From: Podaxis mareebaensis
Lineage: Eukaryota > Basidiomycota > Agaricomycetes > Agaricales > Agaricaceae
Reading direction: 5' to 3'
DNA: 64,000 bases
NCBI GenBank assembly: GCA_018524725.1
Contig: JAEUWP010000470.1
Coordinates: forward strand, 186,001-250,000
In this document: one piece after another, positions 10,192 to 23,593 of the stretch
How positions within the stretch are numbered: the first letter of the stretch is position 1
How the letters are laid out: each line of letters starts with the position of its first letter
The notes under the pieces: model-generated
What the model saw: only the letters and a program-made list of their open reading frames with translations
What the model was told of the DNA's origin: nothing
Databases searched by the model: none
Position numbers and translations under genes: made by a program

Positions 10192-12548
10192 ATGCACGAC
10201 ATACACGTTCGCCTCTTGCGAGCTGAGGACGATCTGCTCTCAGCGCTTTCGAACGACTCGCTGGAGGAGTTTGAACGCGACTGGTCCCAGCTTTCCGATG
10301 ACATTGCGGCTGCCGTTGAGGCAGAGCAATTGTCAGAGGCCATTCAAGCACTTGCAAATACGGTTTCGAGCCGCGTTCAGATCCTTGCATCCGCCTTTTT
10401 CGACTTGGACACGAAGTGTCAAGAACTGACGACCTCCTTCCTGCAAGAGGTTGAGGACATTCTCGGGAGAGAACCCCATTCCGACTGTCAAACCACCTCC
10501 ACTAGGTCAGCTATACCCCCTTACATCCCCCTTGCGTACACATGGCTTCTCGACAACCTTCATTGCCCATATCCTTCGGCTTCGATGCGTGATTCCCTTG
10601 CGAAAGAATCGGGCTCCTCCAGAAAGGCCATCGATGCATGGTTTGTCGACGTGCGAAAACGGATCGGGTGGAATTCTTTGCGTAGGTTCCGTTTCGGTGG
10701 GAAAAAGGACGATATCATCCGCGCGGCTACGCTCTTCTTTCGTGAGAACCGAGGAGACAGTAGTCTCGCTTCGGAGTTTGCCTCGATGGAACTTGCAGCA
10801 AGGGATTTGTATGCGGAGAAGTTGCGCCCCAGTGCACTCGGTTCTCGATTTGCTGAGGCTGTTGATACTTTCGCCTTGAAGAAGAAAGGCAACCAAACGG
10901 GACGCGTTTTTGATCAAACCACTGTGTATCCATCACCGAGGTCTTGCTCTTCGTCACTCCCTCCATCTCCAATTATCCCGCCCTTGCCATCCGTCCCGAA
11001 ATCAACTGTTCCTTCATCAAAGCGAGCGAGATCAGTCGAGGAAGTTGAGGACTCGGTTAGAATTCATACTCGTGATCGACCTTCCAAGCGACAACGGTTT
11101 GTATAGAATCCCATGTGCCTTTGTTGTGTTGACGTGACTAACCCCTCTGTTCCATCTCCAGACTTAATTCAAGATTGCCTTCTCCTGCATCTTCTCGTGG
11201 AACGCCCGAACCTTCCGCCAGGTATCTAGTTTTGTTTATGCCCCAGTGTGCTATGTGTTGATTCATCATCAGTATCTCCCCCCAATCTTGCCACGAGTCG
11301 CCTTCTAGAAGGTACAATTCAAGTAACAGCGCCGTGAATGTTTATGCTTACTCCATTAGTTCCAGTCCTTCAGCCAGTTACCAATCCGGTGCTTCACAGG
11401 CTGCTGGTTGCCCTCGTGATTCAGGGTAATGTATACCTGTATTCTTTGTGGCCTCAGGTGTTGACCCCAAAGCATAGGCCTCTTCATCAACCTCCAAAGG
11501 AGGTGGCTGGAGCTGTGGGAAATACATCTGACACTGTGGAAGTTGGACGGTAATGATTTTCCTTATGTCAACTTGCTTTTATGACTTATCTTCATTTGCA
11601 GTGAATCAACTCCCCTCGACGCAACCTTGGCTTTGATTCCGTCCGCAACCAGGTACAGTTGTTTAGACTAATTTTCACTTTTATTTTGTTTTAATTTTAT
11701 GTTAGCGACCCGGGAGCTTGCCCCTTGCCGAACCAGGATCAACAAACATCGGTCATTGAACAACCCCAAGCCAACCATCGCCGGCGATGCGTTTCTGAAC
11801 TGGGACCCCAATTTCCCAGTACACTACGGAACAAGTTGCCTCGGGTCCATTCTGTTTCTGATTCTTTGTCCATCGAGGGCATCGGGGCCGTGTCCGGGTG
11901 GTCGTTCGACCCAGAGATTCTTCAATCAGGTCCAGGTTTCGATAGTCTAGATGATCCAACAAACTGCGAAGTCGCAACCTTTGATTTCTCCACATATTCT
12001 CCTCAGACCCTGCACCAGGGGAAGGAGCCTTTGCCTAGTAAGTTTGTTGTGATGTTACTTGAACACTGGACTCACTTGCTGTCTCAGTTTATCCGTCAGT
12101 CTTTGATGTCGAAACGATCTTCCCTCAGACTGGTGTCGCCCCCAACGCCTTGATTGTCCCACCATCAACTAATTCTTTCAGTACTTACAATAACGCTGAG
12201 CTGTCAGATGAAGGCATCCTCAGTTTCCTCAATTGCTTTCCTCAGGATACGTTCCTCCCTGAAACCCACCTACCCGCCTTCTCGGCCTCGCCTCTTCCTA
12301 ATCAAACCGGTCCCGGTATGGGCTCCGATCTTGCTGATATCATTCCCAATGCCCATGAGTCGTTCAGTTGGAGCAACTCAAGTGACGTTGAGGATATGTT
12401 CGGTCCTATAATTCAGCCATCTGTCGCCAAAGATTTGGAGTCAACAATTAGTACCCTGTCTCAAGACGAAAAGTCTAAAAAGATGAAACTCCTTGCGGAA
12501 TTGAGGGAAGCAGCGCAGCGCCTAGAAGCCGAGCTCGCAGTGTTGTAG
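10192..12548 (+). CDS. HD1: HD1 homeodomain transcription factor (A mating-type protein)
   Basis: Exons 10192-11096, 11162-11221, 11273-11311, 11360-11425, 11478-11549, 11602-11652, 11706-12037 and 12088-12548 give 661 aa. The N-terminal ~95 residues are helical and acidic, the usual HD1 dimerisation region. The divergent homeodomain (about 105-160) runs from YIPLAYTWLLDNLHCPYPS to KAIDAWFVDVRKRIGWN, with W150 and F151 of the recognition helix. Basic clusters (SSKRAR, RPSKRQR) could be nuclear signals. The long C-terminus has acidic and Ser-rich activation-like segments and ends in a short coiled coil (KMKLLAELREAAQRLEAEL). The five small central exons are joined by phase logic only; exon 5 needs the acceptor at 11476-11477, because the acceptor upstream of it reads into a stop. 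It is divergent from HD2 and convergent with MIP. Confidence 0.92.
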
Positions 12549-12849
12549 TACGTCGCTTTGTTTCTTGTCGCGTATCATTTTCTGACTCCAGTTCTCTAGG
12601 AACTGCAAATCGATTCCGTGACAACTGTCCATCTATCAGTCGAACGTCACATCGCCATTATGTTTTGATACCATTAGTTCAACCTCACGATACCCTGCAT
12701 TCGCATTTCTTTATTTTCTCATTATTTGGGCCCATGTTCAACTGCCTTGTACTTAACATTTGTATCTGCTTTTCGCACATCTAATTTCCGGCTTTCGTTG
12801 CATTTTGTATGATGTATTATAGATGCACAACCCGACCATCTAATGTAAT
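12549..12849. other. Convergent 3' flanks of HD1 and MIP
   Basis: These 301 bases lie between two stop codons; T-rich, no gene seen. Confidence 0.6.
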
Positions 12850-15310
12850 CTAATGTCTTCCCGAAAGTCCAACCTCATCCTCAATCTTCCACATACCAAC
12901 CTCCCTCATGGCCTCAGCATCCCCTCGCTCAAGCTCAGGCACATTCAACAACGCGCTAACCATCTGCCAAGGATCCTTCGCACCACCCCACCTCAACACC
13001 TCCTGCTTATACTTCTCGCCCAACTCCCTATTCAACGGATCCTTCTCAAACACCTCCTTCCACACCCTCGACGCAATCGCGCGGTCAAACAAATATGAAT
13101 AATACGTCGCACCATACCCAAACAAGTGTCCAAACTGAGTTTGGAAACTGGTGCCGGGAACGTGGGGTATCAAGCCCTTGGTGTTATGCAGGTTCGCGAG
13201 TTCATAGGTCGTTGAGAACGACGGGTCGTCGAGGACCGCAGGGGAGTGATAGATTTGATCGAGGGACGCGAGGAGGATTTGTGAGTATGTGTCAATAGAG
13301 TTGCAAGGGTCTTCATGGTGGTTACCGATTTGGCGGAGAGAATGTGTACCGTCGAGATCGAAGAGGGAAAGGACTGTGGGTGAGTTTAGGAAGTGTTCCA
13401 TAAGGATCGAGGGGAGTTCGACAAAGTCGGTTGCGCAACGTGTGCCAGAGACGTTTTGGTACTCTGTACGACCGATCATAGCTGGTAACGTCAATATTGG
13501 TCAGTGTTGGATTCTCGTTCGGATAAACGACGCGCTACTCACAGTGCATCGCATGTCCCATTTCATGGAATAGCGTCATCACGTCATGCCACTCCAGTAT
13601 CGTCGGCCCCTTTGATATTGAAGGCCTCGTAAACTCACAAAGCAACACAACAAGCGGCAACTGATACACCCCCTCCTGGTTTGGTATCCTGTGCCTTTTC
13701 ACCTTCTCAAATTCAAAACTCTGTTTCACCAGGTCCTCGTAACCTGGCGCCGTCCCATCCGCCTCCTCATCGTCCAAATCCGTCCGACGGGAGCATCGCA
13801 CTGTATAATGCGCTGCTCCACTCGCTTTTCCTCGTCGTGCAAATAGATCAGCATATATCCATCCGATTAGTCCTTTGCCTTCGTCTATGACTTCTAGTTT
13901 TTGAACGTCTGGGTGCCAGACTTCGCCGGTTGCGGCGTCTGCGGGGCGCAATGAAACCCCATAAAGATGTTTAAATAGTCGAGATAGACCCATAAATACT
14001 GTTCCAAGAGTGAGTGGTGGGAGGGGTATAGGGGGTGCAGGGGGTTCAGGCGGGCAGTAGAAGTCGCGATCCCAGGCTTGAATGATAGGTAGAGAGGAGA
14101 GATTGTGGTGCGCTTGTTTGCGGGAGCTGAGTGTTCGGAGGGCACGTCGAGCAAAGGGTCGGGTATGGTTCATGAGAGCGTCCAAGAAGTTCATGACATT
14201 TTCTGTGTATGAGTACCACCACCACTGTCAATGGGACGGTAGGAACACAAAAGAAGTGCGCACCTGGAGTCTTGGCCATCTTGTCATCCAATGTCATATG
14301 CGCGAAGCTCCGTCGTCCAACCAACCTCGCCAGCTCCGCCCTCGTCTTCAACAGCTTCTCTAATGTATCTATTTGCTGCTCCGTGCTCGAATTTGCCGCG
14401 ATATACATCCTTCTCCTGGGCTCCTCATCTGGTGCAGAACGCATGATCATCTGTGCCTGTAATGAGCCTGGATAAACAAGAAGGTCACGCCTTGTAAACT
14501 GAGCTTGAAGCTGCAGCCTGACCCCCATGCCCTTGTCCTTGATCCCTGCCAGGTCCTCAGGTCTAATTGCAGCCGGCGGTCTCGGTGCGCTCGCATTCTC
14601 CAAGAATTCGCGTCCGAGGACTAGGATATCAGAAGAGAGGGAAACGAATTGTTGCCGCTGTGCTGGCAGAAGGTCGATCGCCGACTTTTCAAAGTCACGC
14701 CAGAATATGAGTGCGGTTTGGTATGCTTCCGGATTGAGTGTCTTGACGAGTGAGGGATCGGACAACACGACTTTGAGGACCTGGTTAAACGGATGATGAG
14801 GGACCCAAGTTATAGTATAAGCAAACCGTGACTCACCTCGTATAGTCCAACATGGGTATTGAGCACGTTCATGAACTCACAGAGCTTCTCATAGGCATGG
14901 TTGGCGGCAGCTATCCAGTTCTTGTCCGGGTGAGCGTTGCGGACGAGTTCAGCAAGGTCGATGACGCTACAGAGCATGTCACTCAAACGATCGAGATTCT
15001 TGACGACTTTGAGGAGCTCATCTCGGGAACTCCGGGCATTGAGGATGCGGTTGGTGAGAAGTTGAGCACGGACAAGGGTTGCATCTGCGAGGGAAATGAA
15101 AGCATTCGGATGGGATAGCTGTGCGTGGCCAAAGAGACCAGTAGAAGCGGAGGAGGGGTATCTGAAGGAGGGACTTGGAGTGTCGAAGAGGGAGACTATA
15201 GCTCTGTCTTCGATAGAGGCGGTGGAGGCATGTTTAGCAAAGAGACATCCGCGGAATCTGAAGGTGTTCTTGGAAGCTGAGAGCAAATTTCTCGCTGAGC
15301 GTGCGAGCAT
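12850..15310 (-). CDS. mip: Mitochondrial intermediate peptidase (M3A oligopeptidase)
   Basis: Minus-strand exons 15310-14837, 14780-14264, 14202-13543 and 13481-12850 give 760 aa, the usual length. It removes an N-terminal octapeptide from imported proteins in the mitochondrial matrix. The N-terminus [20 protein letters not shown] is a basic, acid-free presequence. The zinc motif HEMGH lies near residue 545 (FHEMGHAMH), followed after the last intron by [16 protein letters not shown] and [13 protein letters not shown], all typical of the family. An upstream in-frame GTG is ignored in favour of the first ATG. MIP sits next to the HD genes in most agaricomycetes and is the standard marker for the A locus, which supports the identity of the whole region. 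Confidence 0.97.
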
Positions 15311-15539
15311 GAAGAGGCTGTCATCCACTCAATCCATCCATTCCTCGGCATTTTCACAACAATTCACCGTCACGTGTTCATTGGCCCCTCGTAACATCTC
15401 TTATCCGATTGGCTCTGGCCTCCGTTCCGTCGCTGATGTCACTCCCAGCAATCACCGTATACCTCCAATATATTAACATCCATGGTCTACCCAGATCCCT
15501 CAGAGTGTAAGTATGTAAATGTCTAAAATAAATCCAAAG

Positions 15540-17847
15540 TCACGGTGTCGACCCCACAGCAACACCCTGATCAACCTGATCGACGGACAGAGGCACGCCT
15601 TGACCATTCACCGTCTCATGTCCGTTCCCGCTGTGTGACGAACCATCTCCATTCATCCTTACCCCCACATTCTCTCCTTCAGACGCTCCTCCCTCTGGCT
15701 CAGGTTCCGGTATCGGCTCGACGGCGTAAACCCAAAACTTGGATTTTTTCTTCCCTGCAACCTGTTCCAGCGCGATTTCATTTGGCCTCAACGCCGCTGC
15801 GCCCGTCGTTTTCACTTTGATCTTGCTCATCCCGTTGCCATTCACCTGTCCGCTGACAGTAGAGCTTGCATCCCCCGATCCAACGCTCGTTATACTCTCC
15901 TCCGTCCGTGCTCTCTTCGCTGGCCGCTCGACCTCGAATGGATCCTGGAACCCGAGCCTTGTCGACCGACGCTCCCCTTTCCACGTGCCCAAACTCGACT
16001 CTGATGACCCCTCTCTCTTCCCATTCGCATTCAAGACTGCCGTCCGCGTCGATCTCCGCGTCGCAACAGGAGCTGTCCCTCTCCGCCGTCTCCTCCCATC
16101 CTGCGGCTCATCGTCATCCTCAAAGTCATCATCCTGCTCCTCCTGGAACTGGTACTCATCCTGGGGAGGACAGGGGTGAGAATCAACGCAGGTAACATGA
16201 GAGCATGTCTGCTCACCTCGCTTTCTTGGTTATAATATACATAATCGGGTCTCTGAGCCTGCCGTCGTGTTCGAGTTTCCCGAAGCTCGGCTTGAGCCAT
16301 TAATACACGGTTTTGTTCAATTTTCTTGCGAACTTTGGCTACCCGCTAATTTCATACGAGCGAGACGTGAGCAATACGCCCCAGCAGAGCAATAGCATCG
16401 GTCATCGAAAGAATAAATTCCGCCGGTGAGTGCGTACAAGCGGACATGAAAAAAATGGGGGGACGGAAATCAAGTTGATTCACAAAGGACACGGTAACGG
16501 GACACCAAGTGATACGAGTAACAATCGAAATGGAGAGACATACCGCAAGTTCATGGTCTATCTGTTCAATCCTGTCCTGTAAGGACTGGATCAAATCAAG
16601 ATGCGCTGCATCGGTCTTCGTCCTTTTCTGTCCCTTCTTGATTTCTGGAGCAGTGGATTTAAGGTTGTCAATGACGGCGAGGTATTCTTCACGTGTCGAG
16701 GAAACCGCCTTGAACGACGCAGACATTTTCCATGGATTCGTTGACACATAAATACGCGGTGAATCTAATATTGCAAACAAAGAAGTTAGCTCTCGGCATT
16801 AAACACCGAATCAGATAGTACGAGAAGAAACGGAAGAACCCGATGTGAATACCACAAAGGATTCCCAAGATAACACAGCAGTAGGGTAAAACGAAGACTT
16901 CTGGGGCAAAAGTAAAGGAGCACGGACCATCAGCAACCCAATACCTCTCCCTCTTCGAGTCTTGTCCGAACGGCTTTAGTTCCAGACTTTCGCGATCAGG
17001 CCCACTCGAACCCGCGGACGGGTTCTCCGCAGCGCCAGCGCCCTTTTCCTTCTTTTGTTTATGATGCACCACGCCCCACGCACGATCTATAACCGCCTTG
17101 ACCTCCTGTGAATGCGTTAATTGCAATTCCACAAGCTGTCGTAGGATTTTCAACTGCAAAAAAAATCCAGAACAAAAAAGTAGTTAGCAATAATTATTAG
17201 GGTGGGAATGAGCATCAACTACCCACCTTGAGATCCCAGTCAGCCGCAAAGAACCCACATTCCATCCCTTCAAACGGATCCACATTCGCCTTAATGTTAT
17301 CATCCCAGAAAATCGTCCGCTCGTTCGACTTGAGGTATTCCGACAACACGCCCATAACCGTCGTTGAAATTTGATCAGTACTATAATGTTCCATAACGAA
17401 AACCCCAGACGCGCGCGCCGCAACCAAAGCGCGTGTGGTGTTAATGAGCTCGTAAGCAACATGAAACAACTCGGGCGTTGGATTGGAGCGTAGGCAACGC
17501 ACCTGAGGTTACGTGTCTGTGGTTTGAGGTTGAGGATAAACCGGCCAAGGATTTTTGTGAGTATGTCATTTGGCTCGCGCGACATGAGTGCGTTTTCGAG
17601 ACTACAAGACCCAACACCGCCAACCGCATCGCGCACAATAACCAATCAACACAAAGAACACCAGAGTGAGAATACAGGACACTCACTCCATAGGACTCTC
17701 GAAGCCAGGTATCTTGCCTTTCAGGTTCGTGAATTTGAGAATGAAGGAATATACAAATAGGGATTCCCATCGGTCTGATGGATGTGTTGCATTCGACGGT
17801 GGACAGACGTGTCCTTTGCGTTCTGGTCGTACGCCAGGTGCCGCCAT
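15540..17847 (-). CDS. DDT/WHIM-domain chromatin protein
   Basis: Minus-strand exons 17847-17687, 17601-17503, 17380-17227, 17153-16928, 16764-16544, 16345-16217 and 16160-15540 give 536 aa. Residues ~35-90 resemble a DDT domain (FVYSFILKFTNLKGKIPGFE, LENALMSREPNDILTKILGR). These are followed by a WHIM-like region (TVMGVLSEYLKSNERTIFW, FEGMECGFFAADWDLK, LKILRQLVELQL) and a RERYWVADDSPRIYVSTNPW block like the WHIM2 core. A charged coiled region and an acidic, then basic, disordered tail follow (DDDFEDDDEPQ, GRRRRRG). Such proteins are accessory subunits of ISWI-type chromatin remodellers in the nucleus. Intron 2 (17502-17381, 122 nt) is the least certain junction, but it alone restores phase and gives RNLSTDQIS. 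The specific complex is inferred, not shown. Confidence 0.78.
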
Positions 17848-18479
17848 AGCGGGGGAGGAGAGATGAAGGTGGGGAAAGGAGCCAAAAACGCGCCTGTGGC
17901 CAACCCTTGGTGCAGTTGGTGGCGAATGAAGAAACGCGGTATGATGGCTTGCTTAAGTCACAACCTTAATCCTCATTTTTATATCCCGGAACAAATATAT
18001 TACAATACACTATTTAGCTTCGTTTCCTTTAGTCGAGCGTGCTCCATTGATCGTGGTAATCCGTTTTGCGCCAACAGATTCTATGCGCTCGGCGTTGCAC
18101 AATTGTCCCACCAGCTACATGTCGTTCCACCACGTAGAATAGGCACAGACATGAGCGGGAATGGGTCCGTGCCACGACCTGTGGCCCTGTCCAATGAAAT
18201 TACCAAACATGCAGCCTGACAACAGCATTTATCTTATGCCTTATCTGGGCGACGTAGCGGATCGAATCAACGCCTGCAGAACGGCATATTCCAAAATCTG
18301 GGTTTGAAATGCGATGAGGGATGGGAAACCCGATAGATCCACGGTCAAGATGATCAATATCACGAGTACATTCGCTAGAAACACTCTAGATACAACAATC
18401 TACGACAATGCATCAATAAAAAATTATTTGATGAACGCACAGCCCACTTACTATACACAACCGGTCCCGAGGCTCATGT
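17848..18479. other. Intergenic region
   Basis: These 632 bases hold the promoter side of the DDT/WHIM gene and the 3' flank of RVB1. Only short unsupported frames are present. Confidence 0.55.
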
Positions 18480-20449
<1,970 letters not shown>

Positions 20450-21012
20450 GACGCGCTTTTTGAGATAGAGGTTGCAGAGGGAAGGACAGTATGGACGACT
20501 CCAAGCGCAGTTTCTAGATAGGAAGGTGTTTCCCATGCACCTCTACGGAAGGTTGACTGGCCACTCGCTACCTCAAATCATCTTGCCTCCCCAGCTCAAG
20601 CCTCAAACGAAGCATGTCAAGTTGATTTTTGGCCTACGAAGCGAAATAAAGCCGGAAATACTAGCTCTCATAACACAAGGCATTTAAAGCAGGAACGTCA
20701 GCTGGCATTACAACCCTTAGCTGGTGAGCTCTTCACCGGCGCATGACTTTACCATCCACAACTCGACAATTCCCATTGCAATAAGAAATATTGTATGATC
20801 GGGAAAATAGGTACGGTTTGCAAGGCTCCATGACTTTATGCATTCACTCACGCACGTATACTTTTTGATGTTTTCATTAAGACTGCCGCCAGGGGAACTT
20901 ATCAGGTGTACCTTCTCTAGCCTTGAACACATTACCCTCTGTGTCCCCAATTGATGATGAAATATACGAAAACGCGGAGCGACTTCAACCACGCTAAACC
21001 CGGGGCTATGAG
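20450..21012. other. Intergenic region upstream of RVB1
   Basis: These 563 bases separate RVB1 from an unrelated plus-strand gene. An in-frame ATG at 20536 could extend RVB1 by 29 residues, but the result does not resemble the family. Confidence 0.5.
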
Positions 21013-21859
21013 ATGCTATCAGCGACAACTCGAGCGACACCGGCCTCCAAAGAAAAATTCAAATTTAACATAATCTCCGAAGCATCGTCTGGGATAAGTG
21101 CTCTCCTTCGCCCCGACCATGACAAGGCCTCAGGGTTGCGGACAATCCTCAAATGGGTCATCCAGAAGCACGGCTTATTTACTTGCTCGATTTGTTCGAA
21201 GCCTGGCACCTTTGCTAGCAGTCTTCTAGCGACGCTAGATCTTCTCGGTGTCGAAATCCTCTTAAAAGTATCAGAAGACGCACTTTCTACCGCGATGAAT
21301 ATTCTTGGACTTATTGCTTGCGACGACTCGGAACCGCGGTTCCCCACAGAGCAGCTTTGGCTATTTCACCAGTTAACATGTTCCATGTCGCTCTGCATAA
21401 TAGCATTCATAGGTAAACGTTCCACTACTTTCAAACGTAAAGGAGGAATGTCTATCCTTCTATCACAAATCCCTTCAGAAATACGTTTTAGGATGGCATC
21501 GTTCTGGAAACCTGTTTCCTACCGGAGGGTTGAGGTTTTCTTGACAGGGGGACAATGGGCGTATCTTGGCGTATCAATATCCCCGTTGTGAGTTGATTTC
21601 CTTCGCCTTCGTCTTCAATCTGAACCATGTTACTACCATGAAATACCAGATGTGGGACCTAAAAGAGCATGATGTCTCACCTCCCATCGGTTTAGTGAGG
21701 ATAATATTCAAAAGATTAACTAGGGAATTACAGGACCCAGCCCAGGCTCTTGCTTTGCCACCCGCAATTCGCAAAGAGGACATGGATTTAGTCACTGAAA
21801 CCCACGAATTCAGCTTCAGCTTGCTGGACTTGGATGATCCCATTCCCCTGGATGTCTAA
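21013..21859 (+). CDS. Hypothetical protein, two exons
   Basis: Exons 21013-21570 and 21650-21859 give 255 aa. I do not recognise the family. The first exon is open from ATG for 186 codons and contains KEKFKFNIISEASSGISALL, GLFTCSICSKPGTFASSLLA and a Cys pair (CSIC) without a partner pair. The second exon encodes MWDLKEHDVSPPIGLVR and a C-terminus rich in acidic and hydrophobic residues (SFSLLDLDDPIPLDV). The intron uses GTATCA at the donor, which is weak; the stronger GTGAGT a few bases downstream would put exon 2 out of frame. No signal peptide, membrane segment or catalytic motif is evident. The gene may be longer at the 5' end. Confidence 0.42.
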
Positions 21860-22765
21860 TAGACCTGACCAGCGCCTTATCATTGGTTCAAGTAACGTTT
21901 TTTTTTGGTGAGTTGAATCATGTTGCAGGTTCATGTCAATCGGTTGGCCAATACGCCTTACGGACAGAAGTGGCTTATGATGTCGTTGACATCCAACTCC
22001 TTCGTAATCTTTCATCTTGACCAAAAGGTATGCCGATCGAACCTCTCGGTATCACGAGCGCACTGGTATGTATTTGGTGATTCGCCGTTGTAGACCAATC
22101 TGACATTCCTGTCTAAAGCACGAGATACCTCAGTGTGGGACGCATGCCGAAGTCCTGTCTCGTTTTCCCGACCAATGGCATAAGCCAGGTATATTGAAAG
22201 GAGTGATCTGTCTACATTCCTTCTTATCACCCACTGATGGGCACTTCGAAGCATATCCTACCTGGGAGGAGTGTAGACTCGTCTAAGACGGATTACATCA
22301 CACATGCTGTGGCGGCGTCATCAGAATAGTAACTTGACATGCATTTCTTATTCATGGTAAAGAGACCCAACATGTTAGAACTTAAATACTTCGTTTGATG
22401 CGTTCTAGACGTGACTTCAAAAGCTCAGTGCCATGCTCGCCGAGACTTGAATACCTATCGTAAGCGGAATACGCGCTCCTTAAATAGTGATATAGGATGG
22501 AACTCGGATGCATGGGCTAAGTCACCGTAGGATATGGTTCGAAGTCCTATGTAGTCTACGCAAAACATCAGTGGTCACCAGCGATCACTTCAACCTCACC
22601 ATCTCTTCCACCGTAGCACATATTACGAAATAGCAGAAAACTTCCACAAAACCGGAGTGTGTCCAGTCTGTCTGCTGATGGTGTCATTGGTGTAATAATA
22701 TGGCGTGTCTTGTATACATTGATGCAGCACAGAAATACAGTGTATTGAAAGGATAGATCGACATC
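21860..22765. other. Intergenic region without recognisable gene
   Basis: About 0.9 kb with only short scattered frames. Includes a short T-run near 21899-21906. I see no gene, RNA or repeat that I can support. Confidence 0.5.
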
Positions 22766-23330
22766 TTAACCCGGTCCAACCTGCATTTAGATTAGTAAAC
22801 GCTTGTTGATAGACATTCACTCGGGTGTTCACCTTGGGTATATCGTGGTGTTCACTGAGGGCTTCAAGTTTGGCATTGAATTCATTTACCCTGTCTTTAT
22901 GGGTCTTCCCTGCCAACTTGGCAACCCGCTGTGCAAGCTTGATCGGAGATTGGGTAATTTTGAAGGATTGTAGAAATGGGATGACATACCCGCTTCTTCT
23001 GGACCTCTTCAAAACGTCTCTCTGCTTCCGTCTTCTTGGGACCACCGTTGCTGCTACCAGCGACGGCAGGGGAATTGCGTCCACTTCCTGAAGAGGAGCT
23101 AGCCCTCCCTTCCTCGCCAGAAGTCGCCTTCTCCACCTTTTGTCGCTCACGCTCCAGTTCATCTGGCTCTTCTTCCTTGCGTTTTGATTTCTTCTTCTTC
23201 CTAGTATGGGGCAATGGTTGGCTTGGGTTATTATATTCAGATGCAGCACTTACTTCTTTACAATACCGCCATCTATGACTCCCCCTTTCAGTTTGAGGGA
23301 ACCACCCGGGCGAAGGTCATACTCGGACAT
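22766..23330 (-). CDS. FAM32A-family (DUF1754) small basic nuclear protein
   Basis: Minus-strand exons 23330-23254, 23200-22990, 22937-22833 and 22780-22766 give 135 aa. The family signature is present at both ends: MSEYDLRPGGSLKLKGGV, then a Lys-rich and Glu/Ser-rich linker (KKKKSKRKEEEP), then KTEAERRFEEVQKKRLAQRV, KLAGKTHKDRVNEFNAKLE, EHHDIPKV and the ending GPG. Human FAM32A is found in the spliceosome at the 3' splice site. The last exon codes only VGPG and a stop. An in-frame ATG nine codons upstream (23357) exists, but the conserved family start is the second one. It is divergent from the TMEM115-like gene, with about 260 bp between starts. Confidence 0.92.
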
Positions 23331-23593
23331 GATGGTGGTTGAGTACGAAGACGACATGATGCTATGAACTTGGCCCGCGACCGGGCATGGGCTGCCAAAA
23401 ACAGACCCGAGCACGTGCCTTGAACCCCGTCACCCTGTGCGCAGAGGCCAGCCCCGTTTGAAGTCTTCAACTCACGACATCGTGGCTCTATCGTCCTCCG
23501 TGTCGAGGAATTACTCCCGGCCCACGTCTTACGTATATAACGCTCCCACCAAGAGAAGTCCGCAGTGTACTCAACTCCTGACATCTTTGCGTC

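Noticed and set aside
10507..10917. Antisense frames across the HD1 homeodomain
   Set aside because: They mirror HD1 codons and lack any conserved sequence; the plus frame has the homeodomain.
13681..14475. Plus-strand frames inside MIP
   Set aside because: Opposite strand of verified peptidase exons containing the zinc motif.
17441..17903. Overlapping frames near the start of the DDT/WHIM gene as separate genes
   Set aside because: They merge into one phase-consistent model with DDT-like content.
22500..22565. ggttcgaagtcc stretch resembling a tRNA T-arm
   Set aside because: The flanking stems do not form a 5-bp T-stem and no acceptor or anticodon arm is found.
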